From Kondoa malvinella (taxonomy: Eukaryota > Basidiomycota > Agaricostilbomycetes > Agaricostilbales > Kondoaceae): a DNA stretch of 64,000 nt. Every line of letters begins with the position of its first letter. Position 1 is the stretch's first letter. The translations under genes were made by a program, and so were the position numbers. The notes under the pieces are model-generated. The model did no database searches. It saw only the letters and a list, made by a program, of their open reading frames with translations, and was not told the origin of the DNA. The stretch is taken from positions 986,115 to 1,050,114 of the forward strand of contig BCIM01000007.1 of the NCBI GenBank assembly GCA_039545315.1, written 5' to 3'. Below are positions 37,301-47,837 of this stretch, piece by piece.

Positions 37301-38721
37301 TGAGCCAGAAATTCGGAAAAGGAAGGTATAGCAGATTGCTGAACAGAAGGATCTTGCTCTTGAGGCCTGCTTTCTTCCTCTTCATCATCCGTCAACACAT
37401 ATTCATTCACAGGCACCACCGCATCGCTTCCTAAGCTCATCAAGCTCTCATTAAACATTTCTCTTTCCGGCTCGACCAAATCATTGAATTGTGATCTAGC
37501 GCTCTTCCAACCTTCTGCGTACCATCCTTCTTCTTCTTCCTCTTCTTCCTCTTCAGCATCACCCTGCTCGGGCTCAACATCACTAGAAGGTTCCTCCTCA
37601 TCGAAATAAGCATCCTCCAACTCTTGCTCTGATTCCGCCGCTCGACCTTTCCCCTTCAATTCGCTCGGTATACGCTCCCAATGCGTCTGATCATCCGCTT
37701 CATCTTCATCTTGATTTTCTTCTACCTCCTCATCTGAAGGTTCATCTTGACCGTAAAGCGCTTCTAGAGCTTCTGCATCGAGCGAAGATTTGATTCGTTC
37801 AACAGCATCGCGACGGCCGTTCGGCAGAGGGTCTAAAAGAGTCGACTGATGGGTATCTTTCGTCATTGGCTTGTAGGGAGATTCGCCCAAGGTCCGAGGT
37901 AAAGGAATAGAATCAGGTATGGGAGGATAAGAAGGTTCTTGATCTGATTGAAGCTCATCTTCGTCTTCGCTCTCTTCATCAAGAGCAGCGCGAACTGCTT
38001 GTTCTTGACCGGAACCTTCTTCGATTTCGGAACTGTTTTCTAGAATCTCTTGGTCGACTTCTGAGCTGTTTTCGAGCAATTCTTCAGCTGAGCCTTGTTC
38101 AAGGTCGGAGTCCTGTTGATCTGAGCCTTGCCCACGGTCTGAAACTTCAGCAGAAGCAGCACGGTCAAAGGTCTCTTGTTCGCTGTAGTCGCCAAAGAGG
38201 GACGCTTCCTCCTCGATTGTGCCTTCTTCCTCTTCAGACGAAGACCCAATGAGTTGAATATCTTCATCAGCAGGCGCGACAGACTGCGGCAAGATAGGTC
38301 CTTTCAAAGCGATTCGTGCATGTGGTTGCTTTGCGGCCAAGACAGACACATCTTGTTCTTGTATCGATTGATCAACATCAGCAGAGAGGTTTGACAGATC
38401 AGGGTATAGAGGTCTGTACAATACGAAATAGGTGAGCTATAGTTATCTTGTCTGCGAATGGAAGGCCGCGCACTGAGTCTCGGGCTCTTGTTGCTCAAAC
38501 ACATCAGTCGCCTGTTCAACTACTTGTGCTTCAGGCTGCAGTCCCAACGCTCGCTTGATGCGCAAGGAAATGTCGTCCACAAATTCATCAAACACCTCTT
38601 CTGGCAACTCCTCGAACGGATTGCGTCTTGTACGATTGTGCGAGGAGTCACTGACACGTCTGTTGCGCGGCAGAAGGGAGATGCCCTTGATAGGCGGCTG
38701 CGCTGGATAGGCCGAAGTCAT
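34349..38721 (-). CDS. Large acidic disordered nuclear protein
   Basis: Not assigned to a family. About 1,400 residues, extremely rich in Glu, Asp, Ser, Pro and Gln (for example GDAEEEEEEEEEGWYAEGW), with no globular domain until patches that look conserved: RRNPFEELPEEVFDEFVDDI near the N-terminus, a middle block GVWSPDSPVKFGGTSLEAAL, and a C-terminal block VTRSHCTYNK, then MPGPRGQTYVLLLPQCS across an intron. Basic nuclear-localisation stretches are present (SNRKKSARSS, KRKRDEEDE, EKKKRSLFSSFRKLL). Introns: one after residue ~90, one after LDVEE, one before VSFKLEEAP and one after CTYNK, all in frame. The pattern suits a scaffold at chromatin or the nuclear envelope, which is inference. The ATG at 38721 is the first in frame. 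Confidence 0.75.
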
Positions 38722-38906
38722 GGTCTCTCAACAAGCGACGTCGACTTGCGCTGCGCGCACGCATGAATTCATCTTTTTTGTTCCAATCTGATCTGTGCAT
38801 ACATGTGGTGTGGTAGATTGTCTATGTTTGTGCCGGCTTCGCGACTCTGGCAATTCCGTGTGACTTACTATTTCCTCTGTCTCTGTTTTGATCTGCATCT
38901 ACCAGC
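38722..38906. promoter_or_regulatory. Short divergent promoter
   Basis: Only 185 bases separate the starts of the acidic nuclear protein (-) and the GNAT gene (+), so both promoters must overlap or share elements. A TC-rich stretch precedes the GNAT start. Confidence 0.5.
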
Positions 38907-39834
38907 ATGTCTGTGATTCTGTTTGACCGCGCCTCTTCTCTCTTCTACGTTCCCCTCGAGGGCGCACTATCGCACATCTGGCTCACTCCAACGAAACAAG
39001 GCGACGGACAAGCCCTGATTGAACTAAACAACGTCCAAGACATTGGCCCTCGTTCTTTCTTCACTGCTTATCCTTTCAAACAAGAAGATGCTCAACAAGT
39101 CATTGCGCGAGGCTTGGCTTGTTCTCAACCTTTGATTAATGATCAAGTCAAAGAACAAGGCAAATTGGAGCAGAAGGACCTACCGCTGTACTTGCTGCAT
39201 GTGCTACGTGATTCCAAGACTATGCGAGTTGTGCGTCTGTTCCCCTTGCTGACAGCAATAGCTGGGTCTAACAAAGGTCATAGATCGGCTCAGCAGGCTG
39301 TTTTCGACCTCCCATCAACGAAATCGACCCAATCTTCCATTCGTACGACCCAGCAGCAGCAACTCCAGCCGATACAAACACTATTGGATACAAATTGCAT
39401 CCTGATTACAGAGGAAAAGGTATCACTACTGAAGCTGTCAAAAGTACGCTCCATCGGCATGACAAACGGTGTATATTGATATTATGTTAGCTTTGATGAA
39501 GTTCTGGGGAGAGAATAGAGGGTACAAGACTTACTGGGGTCAGTTTGTCCTTACATTTCCTGACTCGGATAGCTCTGACCTGTCTTATAGCATTATGCGA
39601 GACTGATGTACGCTTCTTCATCTACTGTTTGTCCATTGCTCAAGTCGTGCAATAGAATCCAGCCTCACAAGCTGTGCTCCTTCGGAATGGGTTTAGGTTG
39701 TTTGCAGCCGGTATCGCTTTGCCTTGGGTGAGTGATCTCTCATTCATTTCTCTGACTAGACCATCTGACGAAGGTTATAGCCAGAAAACAAGGGCGGCGG
39801 TACAAGGGAATGGAACTACAATGTCAGAGCCTAG
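38907..39834 (+). CDS. GNAT-family N-acetyltransferase (RimJ/RimL-like)
   Basis: Acetyl-CoA-dependent acetyltransferase of the type related to ribosomal-protein and small-molecule acetylases. The start is MSVILFDRASSLFYVPLEG. Spliced blocks include IGSAGCFRPPINEI, the acetyl-CoA region TIGYKLHPDYRGKGITTEAV with the R-G-K-G motif, LMKFWGENRGYKTYWALCET, and the family-typical DNPASQAVLLRNGFRLFAAG. The product ends REWNYNVRA at the TAG 39832-39834. Six exons; the introns are 45-55 bases and the donors GTGCGT, GTACGC, GTCAGT, GTACGC and GTGAGT all fit the frame. The region between the first strand and the acetyl-CoA motif is longer than in bacterial RimJ. Protein substrate or small-molecule substrate cannot be told. 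Confidence 0.88.
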
Positions 39835-40217
39835 GGTTGGAAGAAGAGCGGTGCGCTAGACGAAGACGGGTAGGGCCAGCGGGCACATTTGGTGACTGGG
39901 AGAAGGTGAGTCTCGTCCTGACCGTTCAGTGCAATACTTTACAATATCTCAATCTAGCGTCGAACCTGAGCCGGGTGCATCAGTCTCTGCAGCAGCGTCA
40001 GCAGATCTAGCACTACTGGTCCAGGTGAACGATATGGCAACATGCGGAGGTGGGTAAGTGAACAAGAGGCAGTCAGGCAGAACAGTGAAATGTATGTGTG
40101 ATCTGAACGATGCATTTTCGGTACAAAGCTCTAGTACTGCTTACTATTCTCTACATTTTGCGTGTCACTTGCTCTCTTCGGCCACCTCCTTCTGCTCCAA
40201 AACGGGACTTAGAAAGA
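39835..40217. other. Convergent 3' region
   Basis: Between the GNAT gene (+) and the first double-psi barrel gene (-). The GNAT frame is followed by short unrelated frames. Nothing else recognised. Confidence 0.35.
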
Positions 40218-40807
40218 CTAGGATAGCTGTCAACTAACGTATAGACGGGCAGTGCGGAGACTCACCCATTCAAGCTGTAAAATACCCTTCTTCTTATCGC
40301 CAAGAGCCATGAAAGCAGCCTCGCTCAAGTCGATGCCATGATTGCCGTCTCCGGAGCAGGTTGGACAGCCTGTTTCGGCTTTAGACAGATACAGTCCAAA
40401 GAGTGAGCAGACTTACGATCTTGCACCCTAGCAGCGATACTCTTGCCAGTAGCTTTGTTAGTAACCTTGATCTTCTTGCCGCACTGAAGAGAAATCGTCA
40501 GAAAGATGTTGAAACGCCGACAAGACATAAAGCTCACATTCTTTCCGTCGGCGTATTGCTTGTTGTTCAATGCGACGACGTATTCCGAGTCTTTGCTGTA
40601 TCGTCCACAGTTTCCAGGCCTTCTGCTCTCTGTTGGGAGCATTGTATGAGCTCAAGTAGCTGCACGCCGAGAAACGAGCTCACGGTAAAAGTATGTTCCT
40701 GGACCAGAGCTATGGGTGACACGCTTGACGAGGCCATCTTCCTTTACAGGTGCAGCTGAGATGGCGGCAATGAAGAAAACAGCAAGAACAGATTTTAAGG
40801 CGAGCAT
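40218..40807 (-). CDS. Small secreted double-psi beta-barrel protein (copy A)
   Basis: Secreted protein of the RlpA/barwin/expansin-like fold. Signal peptide MLALKSVLAVFFIAAISAAP, then a dibasic site (VKR) suggesting processing, and the barrel: PGNCGRYSKDSEYVVALNNK, CGKKIKVTNKATGKSIAARV, QDRCPTCSGDGNHGIDLSEA, AFMALGDKKKGILQLEW. The cysteines and the H-G-I-D-L-S segment match fungal proteins of this family, some of which bind glycans or inhibit plant proteases; the catalytic set of true expansins is incomplete. The first four exons are clear. The end is ambiguous: an intron (40227-40265) joins EW to a two-codon last exon, or translation runs a few residues into that intron. Paralogue at 41.9-42.5 kb. 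Confidence 0.82.
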
Positions 40808-41923
40808 AATCAAGTAACGAGGAATGAGTGGATGAGAGAAGCCAGAAGCGCATTGCAGCCTTTTATAATACTTCTAGAGCCCCAGAACAGCTTGTACGGA
40901 CACAGCTTGTACACGCCGGGTAGAAAGCATGGCCATTGCTTGCGGTCAAACTCGCGCGAGCTATGCCAATTCAAGTCGGTGATAGCAAAACGGAATGACG
41001 GTCAAAGTACGTGGGCGGTGATAGAGCAAACTTCCCCATCTGGAGCGTTCAAGCGGTGCTGCTCAGCAGTATGCGGAATTCCTTGCATCCCATCTAAGCA
41101 GGATCTTGATCCACGTGCTAGCACAGCCCTGTGTCTACATTCGTGCCGTTGCCAACAAATAGCAGATGGAAAGACACTGAATGTGTGATAGTGATGAACG
41201 CAGGAGACGCTTCACAAGCAAGAAAGCGTGATTGAAGCACTCCGTTCGCAAAGCTCGAAGGATCAATTGTAACATAGGCATTCGGAGATCGCAACGACGA
41301 GTCAAGGAGAAATTGCTGTCCGTATTGCTTGGCTTGACTTCGGAACATTGGTGTAGACATCTGAGACACGAGCTCGACGACATGGATTGATGTGAAGGAG
41401 GGCTGTATTGCAGCGGGTCCAGCATCTAGCTGACCCAAAGGTTTGCTTGGCTGTACTTCAGCAGCTTTTAACACCGAAATTCGCTGATTAGATTGACGTT
41501 AAGCGGAAGGTCCGAATAGGGCAAAATAGGGTCGACAGTCAATCAAAGTCGTGTGCAGGTCATTTCATCACAGAACAGCAAACGCGTCTTGAGCGGCTCC
41601 AAGTCTCGTCTGTTTGGATAAGTGAATTGAGTGACAGTGATGGTCTGGAAGGAAGTTATGAATTCAGTGCAAGATTCGCGCGATACGATAACTTGTATGG
41701 AATGACGTCCGAGTGAAACAGAAGGGCAAGGCAACAAGGTAGACAGAATCTAAAAGCCTGCAATGAATGACATGTTGCTATTTTACAACGACGAAAGAGC
41801 TACACGCTCAATTTTCCTCCCAAAAGCCCGACAGAAAGCACAATAGCAGCAAGACCAGCTTCCGCTTCACCAGCCCAAAATGAGAGAGGTTGAACAGAGG
41901 AGGAGAGTCAAATGGTCGATGAT
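40808..41923. other. Intergenic with a coding-like orphan segment
   Basis: The right side of copy A's promoter is here. On the - strand between 41118 and 41737 two frames look protein-like: HSIQVIVSRESCTEF with ITVTQFTYPNRRDLEPLKTR, and further left VVELVSQMSTPMFRSQAKQ, SLRSPNAYVTIDP and FITITHSVSFHLLFVG. The beta-strand-like alternation recalls arrestin-type domains, but no ATG, no clean intron chain and no family motif could be established. It may be a decayed gene or a gene whose exons I cannot join. Confidence 0.3.
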
Positions 41924-42487
41924 TTAGAAAGACTGAATAATTCCTTCAGCATAGAACGATAACGAAGAAAGAAGGATTGACTCACCCACTTGAGCGGCAG
42001 GACACCTTGTTCTTTGTTGCCTAGAGCCATGAAAGCAGCCTCCGACAACTAATTGCACGAAAGATGAACATCAGCGAACCGAAATTGATCACAGTGCTGC
42101 AAACGTACGTCAATACCGCTTCCACCGTCTCCTCCGCAACTTGGGCAACGATCCTGGATGCGTGCAGTGATGGTCTTGCCATTCTTGGTGTTGGTAATCT
42201 TGATCTTTTTGCCGCAATTGGCTCCGCCCTTGTATTGGTTGTTGTTGACAGCGACGACGTAGTCAGAGTCTTTGGAGTATTTGCCGCAGTTCCCAGGATT
42301 TCCGTTTTCTTTTGAGAGCATATTAGATGAATACGAGCCGGAGGATGAAATAGCTAAACTTACGGTAGTAGTAAGTACCAGGGCCAGAGCCAGATGCACG
42401 TTTGGCAAGGCTGGCTTCTTCAACTGGAGCAGCAGAGACTGAGGCAGCAGCGACAAAGGCGAGGACGATGGTCTTGAGAGCGAACAT
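41924..42487 (-). CDS. Small secreted double-psi beta-barrel protein (copy B)
   Basis: Paralogue of the protein at 40.2-40.8 kb. Signal peptide MFALKTIVLAFVAAASVSAAP, a dibasic site (LAKR), then GSGPGTYYYR, NGNPGNCGKYSKDSDYVVAV, NCGKKIKITNTKNGKTITAR, IQDRCPSCGGDGGSGIDLSE and AAFMALGNKEQGVLPLKW. Intron positions are the same as in copy A, including the last one after KW, which leads to a two-codon exon ending at 41924. Shared intron phases and about two-thirds identity show a local duplication, with the two genes in the same direction. A likely apoplastic or cell-wall role is inferred from the fold. The 3' end carries the same ambiguity as copy A. Confidence 0.84.
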
Positions 42488-43544
42488 GTTAGGATGAGTA
42501 GTTGGCTGAAGGAGTGGTTGAAGTGAGAGTGAGGTGAGAGCTTGTTGAGGGAGACAGAAAGAGCATTTGCGGGCTTTTGTAGGTGTGCATTTTCGAGGTG
42601 AGGACCTCATTCCAGTCGCTTACCTGAAAGTCACGTGTCCAAAGTGGTTTTGGTGACTTGTGTCTAAAATAAACAAAAAAGTGTCACGCGCAGCTTCGGA
42701 GAGACAGATAACGCATTTGGTAATTATGCGGAGGTGAGAATCGGAGGAGAAAGAGGCCTTGCGTGTGCACGTTGAAACCCTCGAAAAGTTCAATCGAGAT
42801 ATCAAATAAGCGGTCCCGCTGTCCGCTGACATGTGATGCTCGTCATAGCGGACAAAGAGCGGACATTGAAGCAACGGTGGGAGTCAGATAGATGGATGCA
42901 TAAAGGTGGTCGCGCAAGAGAAAGAAGAACGAGCCCTTTGCCGAGCCTCTTATCGCACTACCGGTCGGACAAATTCACGCCAAGCGAGGCCGCCGGTCGG
43001 AAGATGCTGGGCAGCGGTGGTAATGCCTTCTTAGATAACATAGCACAGCTGGCTAGACTTGCGATGAAGTATCGAGGACAATGGAAGGTAGCAATCAGGC
43101 ATTGCTTGACTATTGAACGATTTTGGCGCCTTAAGCGACTGCATGGACGCATATCGCGATACCAGGACTCAGAGAGCGTTCGAGTGAAGCATTGTTCGGA
43201 ATGTCGGTCGCCAGCATGTGGTAGAGCTTCGACTTGCAAACGTTACTTGAACCGGAGAGGTGGAACTTGCTGTTCCGATTGATGGAAGAGATGTCCAGCG
43301 GACTACAGGCAGACAGAATAGGAGAGCGAAAGACAGAAAGGTAGAAACAGAGCAAAATAGAATCAAGAAACAGAAAAGAGCTGCATGGCTGAACACCAAA
43401 AGCCAGTATCTGACGACGTCATAGCTGCTGCGTCAGTAAGCTATACTCTTATTATTGCGCTCCACAAGTCATTGCTAGTACAGATGTCGACCAGGATTTT
43501 CGTATATATATGCGTTAGGAAGTCGATATTGAAAAGGGTAGAAC
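42488..43544. other. Long promoter region of double-psi barrel copy B
   Basis: About 1.05 kb without a supported gene. A + strand open frame from 42833 to 43282 is Arg/Ser/Cys-rich and low in hydrophobic residues and has no motif. Near 42848-42868 the GCGGACA word occurs twice within 20 bases. A long upstream region fits a regulated effector-type gene, but no binding site is claimed. Confidence 0.35.
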
Positions 43545-44874
43545 TCAGAAGAACAGCCTGCAGACACCATCAGCTACCGAACGACGCAAACAGAGGGCAC
43601 TGACCAGGTGAACAAAAAGATACCAAAGCACAGACCAGCGGTGACTTGCACCGGAACTCCCTGCACCTGCTTTTGCGAAGGCAACGACGCAACATCCGCT
43701 CTAGTCGTTCCTGATCCAGATGTGGCCGCGCTTCTCTGCCTCAAACCCGAGTTGCTGTCCTTCAATTGCATCTTGAGACGTTCAATTTCCGCCTCTGCAG
43801 CAGTCAACTCTTTCCTCAAAGCAGCCACTACCGCCGTATCATCCCCTCGAGCATTGCTCATGCCTGATGAGCCAGTATAGCCATTGGTAAGACCTTGAGC
43901 CTTTTCTTGCACGACGTGACCAGCGCTTTGTGCTGATGCGGCCAAAGAAGTGCCGGCTTCCTTCAAAGTATCCATGACGGGCTTGTTGGGTGCTTCTGAA
44001 GCGATTTGGGAGATGGGCTTGTTTTCGCTGAAAGTAGCATTCTGCGAGGCCAAAGGAGAGTTGGAAGTGGTAGGCAGGTCGACAGGTGCTCCATTCTGGA
44101 CGGAGCGGTCTGACGGGATAACAGATTGGCGAGCTGGCGTTGTGAAGGTATCGGAAGTGGTAGTGCTGCGCATTGAGTCGAACCGAGAGTCCTATCGGTG
44201 CGGCATTAGCCATTGCTCGAGTCTTATCACAAAAGTGATACTCACTCTGCCATCTGCTGAGCTGGTCTCGGCGTTTGTGAATGTGCTGTCTGGTCCAGCG
44301 TTGTCTGCTGCGAGGAAAGCAGAGGCGTTGCCATTGGACTCGCCAGATTCATCAACCGGAGGCAAAAAGGCGCAGCGGATCTTTTGCTCGCTGATTGAGC
44401 TTTTGTCTTCCTTTTCGACTGCAGACCACTGAACGCACGCACATAGCCGAAGTCAACTTCCCGCACAAACCTTTAAGGCTGGCTCGAAAGACTCACCATT
44501 TCGGATAGCCCTAGACTCAGGCGGTCTGCTGGAATGATAGCTGACTGAACGAGAAACTTGTCCTTGCATTTGTGAGACGCAGGCGGGTCTTCTTTCATGG
44601 GCTGCAACAAGACCTGTACCTCGACCTGTTCGCCTGGCTCGATGCGACCCGAGTTTGGTCTGACGCAATATTGCTTGGGCGCTGTAGTCTTGACTTTGAA
44701 GATGACAGGCGAGCCATTTGGGTTGGTGACAGTCAGAGTGCGAAGGACTGTTGTCGTCAGAGGCCCTAACCGCGTCAATGTCCAATCGATTTTAGCATTT
44801 GTGCGGTATTTGTGGTCTGCGTATAGCTCACGGTGAAAGCCAAGGGCGCTGCTAGGGTTTAATTCTACAGACAT
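43545..44874 (-). CDS. VAMP-associated protein (VAP/Scs2), ER contact-site receptor
   Basis: Tail-anchored ER protein that binds FFAT-motif proteins at membrane contact sites. The N-terminal MSP domain is complete: MSVELNPSSALGFH, LTVTNPNGSPVIFKVKTTAP, KQYCVRPNSGRIEPGEQVEV, LLQPMKEDPPASHKCKDKFL. The lysine and threonine of KTTAP that contact FFAT peptides are kept. A Ser/Thr-rich linker follows, then a coiled coil (RKELTAAEAEIERLKMQLK) and a C-terminal anchor, QGVPVQVTAGLCFGIFLFTW, which after the last intron ends LFF. That ending matches VAP proteins and fixes the stop at 43545-43547. The ATG at 44874 is the family start; the frame upstream has only non-ATG codons. Confidence 0.95.
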
Positions 44875-45675
44875 GTCGAGATGGAGGTCTTGGAATGAGC
44901 CTGCGAGGGTCTGCGAGTCTGGGCGTCGTTGACGTCTCAACTTTGTCTACATGAAATTCCATTGATTACACTGTGCTCGCCGTCTGTCTTGATGCTGTCT
45001 GCTGCGTGTTATGTTGTAGATCGGTGCTGCGAGTTTCCGCTCGAGGCATCATGCTTCTATGTTTGCTATCAACTCGCCTGCAACGATAGCGATATGCTAG
45101 CGCTACATGTATGCGCTTCACTGCTTCACTCGGCCTCTCTGTCTCGCCGCTCGAGACTTGCAAACCGATTGTCGCCAGCTCTTCACAGTCCGGTGTGCTC
45201 AATCGCTCGTCCACTTCTTGTTTTCTACCGTAGGAGAAGCTCAACCACGCTGACGAGCGAGCATCGCGCGCGCAAAGCTATCGCTTCGGCATAACGAGTA
45301 AGATGAGCAATCAGACGTTGTATCGAAGGATGCATAAAGAGACGTCCAGTGAGGAGGCATGCAAAAGACTGAAGCATAGTCGAAAAAGTACCACGGCGTT
45401 GTGCTTGGAGGGCATCGCCTGGCGTATTGCCGCAACGCAGCATCGGCTTTTTGAAGGCGCTTGCATCAGAACATCGAAAATACGCAAAGCTCTTAGCAGT
45501 TCGCACGATGCATTCGTAAGATCAGTCAGCTGTATGAGAGATGAAGTACCAGTGCTGAAGAAAGAGAGAAGAGAAGACAACTCGGCGCAAAAAGAGGCTG
45601 CCATCCGCGGACGCCCCAAGACAATCGGTAGGCAGGGTATTGATGCAGGGTATACAATGATCTTCATGCTTGCGC
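44875..45675. other. Intergenic, only unsupported frames
   Basis: Contains the VAP promoter and the 3' end of the small basic gene. A 165-codon + strand frame (45303-45800) starts with ATG but has no motif and overlaps the antisense of a better-supported gene. A 124-codon - strand frame is equally featureless. Confidence 0.35.
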
Positions 45676-46143
45676 TCAATCCCATATCTTCTTTGCTGCA
45701 TTTCGCTTCTCTTTCCTGCCTAAAGACTGATCAGCATTATGCATTGAATGGAGGCGACAGGACTTACTCTCCGTTCTGGCCTTCTTCGCATCTAGCTTAG
45801 CTGACAGCTCCAGACCCTATACATCGAACATGAGCTTGAGCATCAATTTCAACGCCAGGTCACTCACCTTGCTCTTGGACTTCTCCGTTTGCTTTTTGCT
45901 GACAGACGAGCGCTTCTTTCCCTTTTTCTTTGATTCAACAGGTGCTTGACTGATAGACGCTACAGGAAAGCTGTCCTGTTCCGCAGCTGTCTGATTGGTG
46001 TTTGTGCCATCTTCAACTTCGTCTGCTGCTAGAATTGGTCGCGCTCGAGGCACTTCTCTTCTGTCCTTTCCTGTGTCATTCAATAAGCCCGAAGCAAAAG
46101 GCGACTTGTCTAGTATCGAGGCCTTACGACTCTGTTTGGGCAT
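45676..46143 (-). CDS. Small lysine-rich protein, possibly Alb1-like ribosome factor
   Basis: About 125 residues. It starts MPKQSRKASILDKSPFASGL, has an acidic middle (ADEVEDG) and a basic stretch ESKKKGKKRSSVSKKQTEKS, and ends, after two introns, with GLELSAKLDAKKARTESRKE and KRNAAKKIWD. The C-terminal helix rich in Lys/Arg and the length recall small nuclear or nucleolar pre-60S shuttling factors such as Alb1, but the match is by feel and not by a defined motif. The exon joins are clean (donors GTGAGT and GTAAGT). The real start is the ATG at 46143. Confidence 0.6.
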
Positions 46144-46284
46144 GGTTGTCTTGAACAAAGAAAAAGAGAAAAATGCATGACGAGCTTGCTTGTGGGGTAG
46201 ACGAAGGCACAGTACAGTTCAACAGAACAAAGTATATACAAAGAACGAAGGACAATAATGTATACAGATCCCATGCAACCCTGA

Positions 46285-47266
46285 TCAAACAGCCCCTGCA
46301 TTGCCTAGATGTCGCTTGCGAGGTGTAGCGGTGACTGTGACCGTTACTGTTGCGCTACATGAGCCAGGTGTGGTGACGACGGCATCTTGAGCTGGTGTGG
46401 AGATTTTGGAAGTGCTTGTGGGTTTGACACTCGTCGAGCTGATTGCTGAAGGAAGATAATGAGCTTGACCTGTGAGCGAATGGAAGATACTTACAAGTTG
46501 TAGCAGGCGAAGATCCACCATCTGGCTGTAAATACCACATAAAGGCCGTATTTCTATAGTTGACGATATCGAGGCAGATGGATTTGTAGGAATAGGTGTC
46601 GCGGGTGCAGCCTTGCAGACCTCTAGTCGCCATATCGTTGATGTGGTCGATCGCGATGATGCTGTTCGAATTCAGCGATATCCAGGTAATGATAGAGAAT
46701 GACATACAAGTAGGCGCCTTTTGTCCGAGGTCAGCGATATTTAGAAAGAGAAGGAAAAGGGAAGAGAGAGAATGACATACCTTCTACAGGCGAAGGAACA
46801 AAGTACCAGTACTGTTTCTCGGGCTGCAAAGTAGATGAAGCTGGAACTGGATCGACCTGGCAGGCGTATAGAGCTCCAGCCCAATCGGCGCCTGAATCAT
46901 ATGCAGCATCCCATTGCGCAGATATACATTTGCCGTATTGAGGCGTGCGCAGTATGGTGTAGCTTGGATTGGCGCTGTATTGCTGTTGAGCAATAATCAG
47001 CATAAGTCGCCTGTTGGAGACTCGGAGCGTACAGTCAATTGCATAGCTGTGCCACTTCCCCTCTCAGGAAAGATACTGTTGCCACCTTCCCTGGTTTGAG
47101 TGATGATTTGCCCTGTTCGGACATTTTGAAGCTTGTATGAGCCATTTGGGATGGTTTTGGCAATGCCTGCAAGTCGCTGTGCTTCAGGTCGATTGTTGAT
47201 GATATTGGCAGCGAGTACAGGGCTCAACACGAGCGAAACAAGAGCAAAGAGAATGGAAGAGTGCAT
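46285..47266 (-). CDS. Secreted protein, beta-trefoil lectin-like, Ser/Thr-rich tail
   Basis: Extracellular protein of unknown role. Signal peptide MHSSILFALVSLVLSPVLAA. The next part, IPNGSYKLQNVRTGQIITQT, has the G-x-Y-x-L/I-x-N pattern that opens ricin-type beta-trefoil repeats, followed by SYTILRTPQYGKCISAQWD and QPEKQYWYFVPS, again W-rich repeat elements. IITWISLNSNSIIAIDHI and NTAFMWYLQPDG follow. The C-terminal end is Ser/Thr/Pro-rich (AISSTSVKPTSTSKISTP) and then ATVTVTVTATPRKRH; no GPI-type hydrophobic end is present. Five exons. Carbohydrate binding is a reasonable guess from the repeat pattern, not proven. Confidence 0.75.
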
Positions 47267-47837
47267 AGTTTAGAGATCTTCAATAGCAGGATTGTAAAGA
47301 AAGCTGTCGATAACGAGAGCAAGAGGCGATCTGCATTCTATGAGGCTGGCATCGACAAGCATCATGCGATTCTCGCATTACTGTATAGATTGAAAAGCTA
47401 AAGAACCAGCCATGCTAACGAAATATCCTTATGCGACAAGGTATTGCTATATTTGGGATCGAGAGCGATAATTCGACACGACATGTCGCGAGTGATGGCA
47501 GATGGATAGAGGAAACACAAGACAGGGCTACTGCAGAACAATGCAGATGTGTACGACAGCGAGAAGCTCAATACATGACGCGCTATCCCGCGAGCCCCTT
47601 TAGAGCGCGGCATCAAACGCCTAAGAGCCATAGACACTGCGAGCATGCTTGAGGCAAAGCTCTTGCTGAGATAATATGCACCAGGCAATCTGTAGAAATA
47701 GTCAGTCGTCGAGCGCGACCGACCTGCCCACCTGCCGAAGCCCTTTCAACCTTCTTTGCGAGGTCCAAGCGCTTCTCTAGAACAGCCAGCCTTGTTCACT
47801 TCTCCTCTTGCTGTGCTCTCTACACGAGCCTACTATC
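47267..47837. promoter_or_regulatory. Divergent promoter region
   Basis: About 570 bases between the secreted protein (-) and the F-box protein (+). The last 100 bases before the F-box start are CT-rich (TTCTCCTCTTGCTGTGCTCT at 47800-47819). No other feature recognised. Confidence 0.4.

Noticed and set aside
37500..37580. GAA/CTT-rich simple repeat as a microsatellite or mobile element
   Set aside because: It is the codon-level result of a run of glutamates in the acidic nuclear protein and does not extend outside the frame.
42833..43282. 149-codon + strand frame upstream of a secreted gene
   Set aside because: Rich in Arg, Cys and Ser with no hydrophobic core; likely chance in a promoter region.
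45303..45800. 165-codon + strand open frame with ATG
   Set aside because: No domain or signal, and its 3' part lies antisense to the last exons of the small lysine-rich gene, which has good introns and composition.
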